Positions 1 through 5,800 of a stretch of DNA of 14,450 bases are shown in pieces. The stretch is from NCBI GenBank assembly GCA_946481585.1, contig CAMLOF010000043.1, forward strand, positions 1 to 14,450. The letters run 5' to 3'. The DNA comes from an uncultured Macromonas sp. Lineage in GTDB: Bacteria; Pseudomonadota; Gammaproteobacteria; Burkholderiales; Burkholderiaceae. The notes under the pieces were generated by a model. It ran no database searches, had not been told where the DNA came from, and saw only the letters and a program-made list of their open reading frames with translations. A program made the translations under genes and the position numbers. The stretch's first letter is position 1; each line of letters begins with the position of its first letter.

Positions 1-1306
1 CGGCGGTGCTGTCCTTCAGGGACTCTTCCTGGATGATGCGCAGGATCTGCAGCGCAGAAGATTCGGTATCGCGGATGTGGCCGGAACCACCGCAGCGCGG
101 GCAGGGGATGGAGGCGCCTTCGGCCAGCGTGGGGCGCAGGCGCTGGCGGCTCATCTCCAGCAGGCCGAACTTGCTGATGGAGCCGAACTGCACGCGGGCG
201 CGGTCCTGGCGCAGCGCGTCGCGCAGGCGGTTTTCCACTTCGCGGCGGTTCTTGCTCTCCTCCATGTCGATGAAGTCGATCACGATCAGGCCGCCCAGGT
301 CGCGCAGGCGCATCTGGCGGGCCACTTCGTCGGCGGCTTCCAGGTTGGTGCGGGTGGCGGTTTCCTCGATGTCGCCGCCCTTGATGGCGCGGGCCGAGTT
401 CACGTCCACGGCCACCAGCGCTTCGGTCTGGTCTATCACGATGGCGCCACCGCTGGGCAGTTGCACCGTGCGGCTGTAGGCGGTTTCGATCTGGTGTTCG
501 ATCTGGAAGCGGCTGAACAGCGGCGCATCGTCTCGGTAACGCTTCACGCGGTGCCCATGCTCGGGCATCACGTGGCTCATGAACTGGTGAGCCTGTTCGT
601 AGATGTCATCGGTGTCGATGAGGATCTCGCCGATGTCGCTGTTGAAGTAGTCGCGGATGGCGCGGATCACCAGGCTGGATTCCTGATAGATCAGGAAGGC
701 GCCTTTGCCACCCTTGGCGGCGCCGTCGATGGCGGTCCACAGTTTGAGCAGGTAGTTCAGGTCCCACTGCAGTTCGGACGCGTCACGCCCGATACCTGCC
801 GTGCGGGCAATGATGCTCATGCCGTTGGGGTATTCCAGCTGGTCCAGCGCAGCCTTCAGTTCGGCGCGGTCCTCGCCCTCGATGCGGCGGCTCACGCCAC
901 CGCCGCGCGGGTTGTTGGGCATCAGCACCACGTAACGGCCCGCCAGGCTGACGAAGGTGGTGAGTGCCGCGCCCTTGTTGCCGCGTTCTTCCTTTTCCAC
1001 CTGGACCAGCAGTTCCTGGCCTTCCTTGATCACGTCCTGGATGCGCGCCTGGGACGGCGACACATTGCCCTGGAAGTACTGGCGCGAGATTTCCTTGAAG
1101 GGCAGGAAGCCGTGGCGTTCCTCGCCGTAGTCCACGAAGCAGGCTTCGAGCGATGGTTCCACACGCGTGACAACCGCCTTGTAGATGTTGCCCTTGCGCT
1201 GTTCGCGCCCTTCGATTTCGATTTCGTAGTCGAGCAGTTTCTGCCCGTCCACGATCGCCAGGCGGCGCTCTTCGGCCTGCGTGGCGTTGATCAGCATGCG
1301 CTTCAT
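1..1306 (-). CDS. rne: Ribonuclease E, N-terminal catalytic part (partial at left edge)
   Basis: Endoribonuclease that starts mRNA decay and processes rRNA and tRNA precursors; in proteobacteria it usually also scaffolds the degradosome. The frame reads 435 residues from ATG at 1304-1306 (begins [10 protein letters not shown]) and is still open at base 1, so the Arg/Pro-rich C-terminal half is missing. An S1 RNA-binding domain is visible at about residues 36-120. The DNase I-like catalytic region contains AVDVNSARA with D301 and [12 protein letters not shown] with D344, matching the two metal-binding aspartates of Escherichia coli RNase E (D303, D346). CPRCGGSG (C402, C405) is the Zn-link that holds the tetramer together. 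A Shine-Dalgarno GAGGA at 1313-1317 supports the start. The gene is divergent from rluC, an arrangement also found in gammaproteobacteria. Autoregulation through the long leader is expected from the E. coli precedent. RNase G is a less likely alternative, because the residue spacing and the rluC neighbour fit RNase E. Confidence 0.96.
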   Translation of the reverse strand, partial: MKRMLINATQAEERRLAIVDGQKLLDYEIEIEGREQRKGNIYKAVVTRVEPSLEACFVDYGEERHGFLPFKEISRQYFQGNVSPSQARIQDVIKEGQELLVQVEKEERGNKGAALTTFVSLAGRYVVLMPNNPRGGGVSRRIEGEDRAELKAALDQLEYPNGMSIIARTAGIGRDASELQWDLNYLLKLWTAIDGAAKGGKGAFLIYQESSLVIRAIRDYFNSDIGEILIDTDDIYEQAHQFMSHVMPEHGHRVKRYRDDAPLFSRFQIEHQIETAYSRTVQLPSGGAIVIDQTEALVAVDVNSARAIKGGDIEETATRTNLEAADEVARQMRLRDLGGLIVIDFIDMEESKNRREVENRLRDALRQDRARVQFGSISKFGLLEMSRQRLRPTLAEGASIPCPRCGGSGHIRDTESSALQILRIIQEESLKDSTA

Positions 1307-1332
1307 GTTGCGTTCCTCGTTTCACTAACAAC

Positions 1333-1347
1333 AGCCCCATAGGGGCT
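1333..1347 (-). promoter_or_regulatory. Hairpin in the rne leader, just upstream of the ribosome binding site
   Basis: AGCCCC (1333-1338) and GGGGCT (1342-1347) form a perfect 6-bp GC-rich stem with a 3-nt loop. It lies about 16 nt upstream of the rne Shine-Dalgarno GAGGA on the transcript. No U-tract follows, so it is not a terminator. A leader hairpin contacted by RNase E is the basis of rne autoregulation in E. coli; a similar role here is inference. Confidence 0.4.
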
Positions 1348-1777
1348 CAAGCCGTGAACCAGCGCTGATTACGCGAACGAGGAGGAATTGCCGGAGAGCC
1401 ACTGGTCTGCCGAGCGGCGGCGCAAGATGCCGCTCACGCTCAGCCCAGCCAGGGCATAGGCGCGTGGAAGTGGGTGATCAAAGGGGGCAAGACGGTGCTT
1501 AACACTGCGGTTTGCCTGTTTGTCTCTGTGGTCACTTGTGTCCTCGTCCAGCCTGGGCACTTTGGGCCGCGGGCTGGACGCTTGGGGTATTCCGTATCGG
1601 GTTCGCTGATCTACAACGTCGGTTCGCCACTGGTTGCGTGCCTGCGCAGGGGCCATCTCGGGCGCCATCGGGCACTGCTAGCCAGGGGCTGGCAACTTCA
1701 TCCGCCCCGCGCTGGACTTGTGCGTGCCTTAAACTCCAAGGCAAATCAAACACTTAAACGCGCGGTCGGATGTGCGG

Positions 1778-1783
1778 ATTATA
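1778..1783 (-). promoter_or_regulatory. Candidate -10 element of the rne promoter
   Basis: The minus strand reads TATAAT, a perfect sigma-70 -10 hexamer and unusual in such GC-rich sequence. No good -35 hexamer is seen 16-18 bp upstream, so an activator or other promoter elements may be involved. On the plus strand the overlapping TATAGT (1780-1785) could serve rluC, again without a clear -35. Assignment rests on the -10 match and position only. Confidence 0.35.
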
Positions 1784-1786
1784 GTA

Positions 1787-1819
1787 CCCGGCGCTCAAAT
1801 TCTGAGCGATCCCGCCGGG
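1787..1819. repeat. Nested inverted repeat in the rne/rluC divergent promoter region
   Basis: The inner arms CGCTCA (1792-1797) and TGAGCG (1803-1808) are perfect complements around a 5-nt centre. Outer arms CCCGG (1787-1791) and CCGGG (1815-1819) add a second stem, separated from the inner one by an unpaired 6 nt on one side. The element sits directly upstream of the candidate rne -10 and about 60 bp before rluC. It could be an operator or an RNA structure in the rluC leader. Confidence 0.45.
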
Positions 1820-1877
1820 AGCGTTTTCCCAGGGGCATGGGCCCTGACCGCCGTCCACCGCCCGCTCCACAGTTTTC

Positions 1878-2861
1878 ATGGCTTCCACCCCTTCCGTCCG
1901 CCACCTCACGGTCGACAACGAATCCGCCGGACAGCGCCTGGACAATTATTTGCTGCGCGAACTCAAAGGCGTGCCCAAGACGCATGTGTACCGGATCATC
2001 CGCTCCGGGGAGGTTCGGCTCAACAAGGGGCGAGCGCAGGCTGATTCGCGGGTCCAGCCGGGCGATCTGATACGGGTGCCGCCCATTCGGCTGAGTGAAC
2101 GTGCTGAAGCCAAGGCCACACAAGTGGTGCCTTCGCGGGAATTCCCGGTGCTTTTTGAAGACGCCGTGATGCTGGCGATTGACAAACCTGCAGGCGTGGC
2201 GGTGCATGGTGGCAGTGGTGTTTCTTTTGGTGTGATCGAGCAATTGCGACAGTCGCGCCCGCAGGCGCCGTTGCTGGAATTGGTCCACCGGCTGGACCGC
2301 GAAACCAGTGGCGTATTGCTGGTGGCCAAGAAAAGAAGCGCGCTCAAGGCCTTGCAGGATCAATTCCGCGAACGCGAGACCGGCAAAACCTATCTGGCCT
2401 TGGTCAAGGGAGTGTGGCCCGCACGCAAGAAGGTGATTGATCAGCCACTGCACAAATACCTGCTGCCCGATGGAGAGAGGCGCGTCAAGGTCACCACCGC
2501 GGATGATCCCGATGGCATGCGCTCCATCACGCTGGTAAAGGTATTGGGGCAGGTTTCATTGGCGGCAGATTCGGCTGGAGATTCCGACCAGGTGTTTTCT
2601 TTGCTGGCTGTCACAATCAAGACAGGTCGAACGCACCAGATTCGTGTCCATTTGGCCAGTGCGGGGCATCCCATCCTCGGTGATGACAAATATGGCGATT
2701 TCGAACTCAACAAGCTCCTGCAGCGTCGTGGGCTCAAGCGCATGTTCCTGCACGCCTGGCAATTGACATTGCAGCACCCGGTCAGCAACGAGCCCTTGCA
2801 ATTCAAAGCCAATTTGCCCCCGGAATTGCTGAACTGGTGCAACGTGTCGGAGTTTTTGTGA
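1878..2861 (+). CDS. rluC: 23S rRNA pseudouridine synthase, RluC/RluD family
   Basis: Cytoplasmic enzyme that isomerises uridines to pseudouridine in 23S rRNA; E. coli RluC modifies positions 955, 2504 and 2580. The 327-residue protein has an N-terminal S4 RNA-binding domain (about 18-75, with RLDNYLLREL and IIRSGEVRLNKGR). The catalytic domain begins near residue 90. HRLDRETSGVLLVAKK carries the catalytic aspartate D140. GRTHQIRVHLASAGHPILGD (about 250-269) is the conserved C-terminal motif of the family. Start ATG at 1878 leads straight into the S4 domain and no strong Shine-Dalgarno precedes it. The divergent rne neighbour favours RluC over the paralogue RluD. Length matches the family. 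H-NS follows after 62 bp and probably has its own promoter. Confidence 0.93.
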   Translation: MASTPSVRHLTVDNESAGQRLDNYLLRELKGVPKTHVYRIIRSGEVRLNKGRAQADSRVQPGDLIRVPPIRLSERAEAKATQVVPSREFPVLFEDAVMLAIDKPAGVAVHGGSGVSFGVIEQLRQSRPQAPLLELVHRLDRETSGVLLVAKKRSALKALQDQFRERETGKTYLALVKGVWPARKKVIDQPLHKYLLPDGERRVKVTTADDPDGMRSITLVKVLGQVSLAADSAGDSDQVFSLLAVTIKTGRTHQIRVHLASAGHPILGDDKYGDFELNKLLQRRGLKRMFLHAWQLTLQHPVSNEPLQFKANLPPELLNWCNVSEFL

Positions 2862-2923
2862 TTAGAATTGCAACCGGCGCCGCTTGAGAAGCGAGCCGAC
2901 TCATAATCAGAAAGGACGATCGA

Positions 2924-3226
2924 ATGGCAACTTATTCCGAATTGGTCAGTCAGGCTCAGGCACTGATGGCGCAGGCCGAGCAGGTTCGCAAGCAGGAATT
3001 GGCGAATGTGATTTCCGACATCAAGGCCAAGATGAAGGAATACGGCATCACCGTTGAAGATCTGGGTGGCAGCACTGCACGCAAATCTGGCGCAACCAAG
3101 AGCAAGTCGGCTGCCAAATTCCGTGGCCCCAACGGCGAATTGTGGTCTGGCGGCCCGGGCCGCAAGCCGGAATGGGTCAAGGCGGTTCTGGCCTCTGGCA
3201 AGAGCATTGAGGACTACCGCATCTGA
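2924..3226 (+). CDS. H-NS-like nucleoid-associated DNA-binding protein
   Basis: Small (100 aa) nucleoid protein expected to bind AT-rich DNA and silence foreign or stress genes. Residues 1-45 are helical and charged, suiting the N-terminal coiled-coil oligomerisation domain. A flexible Lys/Ser-rich linker (about 50-65) follows. The C-terminal DNA-binding core at 66-100 contains FRGPNGELWSGGPGRKPEWV, the form typical of betaproteobacterial H-NS/Bph3 proteins; the GGPGRKP stretch corresponds to the minor-groove loop of H-NS. A good Shine-Dalgarno AAAGGA at 2911-2916 lies 7 nt before ATG, and CATAAT at 2902-2907 is a possible but weak -10. A strong intrinsic terminator follows at 3255, suggesting an independently transcribed gene. 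Several paralogues are common in these genomes, so I give no gene symbol. Confidence 0.92.
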   Translation: MATYSELVSQAQALMAQAEQVRKQELANVISDIKAKMKEYGITVEDLGGSTARKSGATKSKSAAKFRGPNGELWSGGPGRKPEWVKAVLASGKSIEDYRI

Positions 3227-3250
3227 ACTTGCCCGTAACAGGGTGAATCC

Positions 3251-3281
3251 AAAAGGGCGCACAATGCGCCCTTTGTTTTTT
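3251..3281 (+). terminator. Rho-independent terminator after the H-NS gene
   Basis: GGGCGCA (3255-3261) and TGCGCCC (3265-3271) form a perfect 7-bp stem with a 3-nt loop, preceded by AAAA and followed by a T-rich tract interrupted by one G (3272-3281). It ends 10 bp before the next gene's start codon. Confidence 0.88.
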
Positions 3282-3291
3282 GATCTTCACG

Positions 3292-3960
3292 ATGTCTGCC
3301 ATGCGCCCCCGCCAATTCGACCTGATCGCCTTCGACTGGGATGGCACCCTGTTTGATTCCACCGCCATCATCGTACGCTGCATACAGGCGGCGGTGCGCG
3401 ACGTTGGCGGGCAGGTTCCCACCGACGAGGCCGCGTCCTACGTGATTGGCATGGGGTTGATGCAGGCGTTGGCTCATGCCGCGCCGGATGTGCCGCCCGA
3501 GCGTTATCCACTTCTGGGTGACCGCTACCGCCACCATTACTTCGCCAGCCAGCACGATATTTCGATGTTCCAGGGTGTGTTGCCCTTGCTCCACGATTTG
3601 AAGGCGCGCAACCACTGGCTCACGGTGGCCACTGGCAAAAGCAGGCGCGGGCTTGACGAAGCCTTGCGCCATGTGGACTTGCTCGGCTTGTTTGACGGCT
3701 CCCGCACCGCAGACGAAACTGCGGGCAAGCCCAGCCCCTTGATGTTGAATGAGCTGATGCGCGAATTTGGGGTGGAGCCGGAACGCACATTGATGATCGG
3801 TGACACCACCCATGATCTTCAAATGGCGGTAAACGCCGGTTGTGCCAGTGTGGGCGTGAGTTACGGCGCCCACGACCCACAGGGCTTCGCCGAGTTCAGG
3901 CCGCGCTTCGTGGCCCATTCGGTGGCCGAGCTGCACGACTGGCTGCGCAACAACGCCTGA
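3292..3960 (+). CDS. HAD-superfamily hydrolase, phosphoglycolate phosphatase-like
   Basis: Predicted Mg-dependent small-molecule phosphatase of HAD subfamily IA (Gph-like). The 222 residues show all four HAD motifs: DWDGT with nucleophile D15 and acid/base D17; VATGKS with T114; K146 in GKPSP; and MIGDTTHD with D171. The segment between motifs I and II (about 22-95) is the helical cap. Substrate cannot be read from sequence; phosphoglycolate or another sugar phosphate is plausible. ATG at 3292 is chosen, with ATG at 3301 and TTG at 3280 as in-frame alternatives; none has a recognisable Shine-Dalgarno. The start lies just behind the H-NS terminator, leaving no room for an ordinary promoter. 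From family knowledge, a HAD gene often follows rluC in betaproteobacteria, so this pair may once have been adjacent. Confidence 0.88.
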   Translation: MSAMRPRQFDLIAFDWDGTLFDSTAIIVRCIQAAVRDVGGQVPTDEAASYVIGMGLMQALAHAAPDVPPERYPLLGDRYRHHYFASQHDISMFQGVLPLLHDLKARNHWLTVATGKSRRGLDEALRHVDLLGLFDGSRTADETAGKPSPLMLNELMREFGVEPERTLMIGDTTHDLQMAVNAGCASVGVSYGAHDPQGFAEFRPRFVAHSVAELHDWLRNNA

Positions 3961-3991
3961 GACGGGCGCTCATCAATCAACGGAAACAGAC

Positions 3992-4933
3992 ATGTCGGTA
4001 CAGTGGTTCCCCGGTCACATGCATGCGACCAAGAAGGCCATTCTTGAACGCATCAAAGGCATTGACGTCATCATCGAGATGCTCGATGCCCGCCTGCCCG
4101 GGTCGAGCGCGAACCCAATGCTGGCCTCTATTACCGAAGGCAAGGCGACATTGAAGGTGCTCAACAAGCAGGACCTGGCAGACCCGGTACGCACCGAGGC
4201 CTGGCTGGCGCACTACAACGCACAGCCGGGCACACGTGCCATCGGGCTGGATGCCGGCATGACGGCACCTGCGCGCGCCATCATCGCGGCTTGCCGCGAG
4301 TTGGCGCCTAACCGTGGCGGCATGGTCAAGCCTTTGCGGGTGCTCATCGGCGGCATTCCCAACGTGGGCAAGTCCACACTCATCAACACGCTGGTGGGCA
4401 AGCGCGCCGCCAAGACGGGTGACGAAGCGGGCGTGACCAAGCAGGAACAACGCATCGCGCTGGCCGACGACTTCTACCTTTACGACACGCCGGGCATGCT
4501 GTGGCCCAAGATCATCGTGCCGCAAAGTGGTTACCACCTGGCGGCCAGTGGCGCGGTGGGGCGCAACGCGTACGACGAGGAAGAAGTAGCGCTGGAACTG
4601 CTGAAGGTTGTGCAGAAGCCCTATGGGGCCATGCTGGAGGAGCGCTACAAATGGGGCTTGTCGCCCGAGCAGGTGGCGGGCATGAAGGACGACGAGCTGC
4701 TGACCGCCATCGGGCGCAAGCGCGGCGCCTTGCTGCCTGGCGGGCGGCTCAACGCGCAGAAGGCGGCAGAGATTCTGCTCACCGACTTCCGCAGCGGCAC
4801 CCTGGGGCGCATCACGCTGGAAACGCCTGAAGAGTACGCCCAATGGCTCAAGGCGGCGCTGAAGGTGGAGGCCGAACTGGCCGCCGAGCGCAAGGCACGC
4901 CAGGCAGACCGCCGGGGCGGCGCCCGCCGCTGA
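3992..4933 (+). CDS. ylqF: Ribosome biogenesis GTPase YlqF/RbgA
   Basis: Circularly permuted GTPase; Bacillus RbgA acts late in 50S subunit assembly. The 313-residue protein shows the permuted motif order: G4 NKQD at 58-61 comes before G1 (P-loop) GIPNVGKST at 121-129, and G3 DTPG follows at 165-168. The N-terminal WFPGHMHATKK is the family signature. The C-terminal domain (about 195-295) should be the RNA-binding ANTAR-like helical region, ending in a basic tail rich in Arg and Lys. The gene follows the HAD gene by 31 bp, so the two are likely co-transcribed. Start ATG at 3992 gives the canonical N-terminus. No terminator with a U-tract is seen after the stop; a perfect hairpin lies 30 bp downstream. 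Confidence 0.93.
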   Translation: MSVQWFPGHMHATKKAILERIKGIDVIIEMLDARLPGSSANPMLASITEGKATLKVLNKQDLADPVRTEAWLAHYNAQPGTRAIGLDAGMTAPARAIIAACRELAPNRGGMVKPLRVLIGGIPNVGKSTLINTLVGKRAAKTGDEAGVTKQEQRIALADDFYLYDTPGMLWPKIIVPQSGYHLAASGAVGRNAYDEEEVALELLKVVQKPYGAMLEERYKWGLSPEQVAGMKDDELLTAIGRKRGALLPGGRLNAQKAAEILLTDFRSGTLGRITLETPEEYAQWLKAALKVEAELAAERKARQADRRGGARR

Positions 4934-4963
4934 GCGCTTGTGCACAACTTGTCGTGTGTAACA

Positions 4964-4988
4964 GTTGTCCCGGTTTTTCTGGGACAAC
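4964..4988. repeat. Perfect 8-10 bp hairpin between rbgA and lexA
   Basis: GTTGTCCC (4964-4971) pairs with GGGACAAC (4981-4988). Adding one G-C and one G-U pair extends the stem to 10 bp and leaves a loop of five T. No U-tract follows on either strand, so it is a poor match to an intrinsic terminator. It may be a transcript-end stabiliser or a protein site. Confidence 0.6.
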
Positions 4989-4990
4989 CT

Positions 4991-4999
4991 TGTGAATAA
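4991..4999 (-). promoter_or_regulatory. DnaA-box match upstream of lexA
   Basis: The minus strand reads TTATTCACA, which fits the DnaA-box consensus TTATNCACA exactly. A palindrome TTGTGCACAA at 4938-4947 resembles the same site with two mismatches in each orientation. One exact 9-mer can occur by chance, so function is uncertain. Confidence 0.3.
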
Positions 5000-5070
5000 G
5001 TTCTGGGCATGTCGGTATGGGCGTGGCAAGTGCTTGATTTGCCTGGGAAGAAGTTGCCCTGCCGAAAAAA

Positions 5071-5099
5071 TGGGCACAGTTCGCAGGGTTTTGCATACT
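5071..5099 (+). promoter_or_regulatory. Candidate lexA promoter
   Basis: TGGGCA (5071-5076, four of six -35 matches), a 17-bp spacer and CATACT (5094-5099, four of six -10 matches) form a modest sigma-70 promoter. The LexA operator starts inside the -10, the same register as at imuA, which is the main reason for choosing this pair. Confidence 0.5.
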
Positions 5100-5115
5100 G
5101 TTGTTTGATACAGTT
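5096..5115 (+). promoter_or_regulatory. LexA operator (SOS box) of lexA
   Basis: CTGT (5098-5101), eight bases, then ACAG (5110-5113) matches the CTGT-N8-ACAG operator exactly, with a flanking T on the 3' side and TA on the 5' side. It lies 19 bp before the lexA start codon and overlaps the candidate -10, so LexA would repress its own gene. Confidence 0.93.
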
Positions 5116-5132
5116 GTGGCAAAGGGCTTGCC

Positions 5133-5786
5133 ATGACCGACTCCACTCCGCTCACCCCGCGCCAGCGCGACATCCTCTCCTTCATTGAAAAGGCCGTGCG
5201 CGAGCAGGGCGCCCCGCCCACGCGGGTGGAAATCGCACAGGCTTTTGGCTTCAAGTCGCCCAACGCGGCAGAAGAACACTTGCGGGCCCTGGCGCGCAAG
5301 GGGGTGATTGAACTGGTGGGCGGCACCTCACGTGGCATTCGCCTGCGTGGCGGTGCCCCGCGCCAGGTGGAGCTGCCCATGCCCGGCCTGGCGCAGTTGA
5401 CGCTGCCGCTGATCGGCCGGGTGGCTGCAGGCTCACCCATCCTGGCACAGGAGCATGTGGAAGCTTCCTACCCGGTGGACCCGCGCCTGTTCGAGCGTCG
5501 GCCCGACTACCTGCTGCGGGTGCGCGGCCTGTCCATGCGCGACGCGGGCATCCTGGAAGGCGATCTGCTGGCTGTCCACGCCACCCGCGAGGCCCGCGAC
5601 GGCCAGACGGTGGTGGCGCGGCTTGGCGACGATGTGACCGTCAAGCGCCTGCGCCGCACACCCCGTGGAGTCGTGCTGGAGGCGGCCAACCCTGCTTTTG
5701 CCGACATTGAAGTGGGCCCCGCTGATGCGCTGGAGATTGAAGGCGTGGTGGTGGGATTGGTTCGCCCGGCGCTGGGCGGCACCTGA
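5133..5786 (+). CDS. lexA: LexA, SOS-response repressor and self-cleaving protease
   Basis: Transcriptional repressor of DNA-damage genes; RecA filaments stimulate its self-cleavage. The 217 residues comprise an N-terminal winged helix-turn-helix (1-70; [13 protein letters not shown] and the recognition region [14 protein letters not shown]) and a C-terminal S24 peptidase domain. The scissile Ala-Gly is A99-G100 in RVAAGSP. The catalytic dyad is S134 ([10 protein letters not shown]) and K171 (DVTVKRL). A perfect SOS box lies directly upstream, which shows autoregulation. Start ATG at 5133 gives the standard N-terminus, although no strong Shine-Dalgarno is seen. The gene converges on dnaE2 with 14 bp between stop codons, and both gene sets are predicted LexA targets. 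Confidence 0.97.
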   Translation: MTDSTPLTPRQRDILSFIEKAVREQGAPPTRVEIAQAFGFKSPNAAEEHLRALARKGVIELVGGTSRGIRLRGGAPRQVELPMPGLAQLTLPLIGRVAAGSPILAQEHVEASYPVDPRLFERRPDYLLRVRGLSMRDAGILEGDLLAVHATREARDGQTVVARLGDDVTVKRLRRTPRGVVLEAANPAFADIEVGPADALEIEGVVVGLVRPALGGT

Positions 5787-5800
5787 GCTTTTGAAACGGT

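Larger units (their letters stand above)
1307..1877. other. 571-bp divergent intergenic region: rne leader plus rne/rluC promoter area
   Basis: I see no credible gene here. Short open frames on both strands have no recognisable protein character. On the minus strand, a TATAAT at 1778-1783 would give an rne leader of roughly 465 nt, comparable in kind to the long regulatory 5' UTR of E. coli rne. The leader ends in a short hairpin (1333-1347) just before the rne ribosome binding site. The rluC-proximal side holds a nested dyad at 1787-1819. No tRNA, riboswitch or small-RNA motif was recognised, although the length leaves room for one. Confidence 0.6.

Noticed and set aside
77..1342. A 421-codon plus-strand open frame opposite rne.
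   Set aside because: It is the antisense shadow of RNase E; its repetitive Ala/Val/His/Asp composition is typical of GC-rich third-position artefacts, and the minus frame has catalytic motifs.
1369..1668. A 99-codon minus-strand open frame and 198/81-codon plus-strand frames in the rne-rluC gap.
   Set aside because: No ribosome binding site, no recognisable domain and low-complexity composition; the region fits an untranslated leader better.
4964..4988. Hairpin after rbgA as a rho-independent terminator.
   Set aside because: The stem is strong, but no T-tract follows on either strand, so it was listed as a repeat instead.
5031..5050. TTGATTTGCCT near lexA also occurs on the minus strand in the rne leader (about 1741-1760).
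   Set aside because: An 11-base match between two places in a window this size is expected by chance many times, and the flanks differ.
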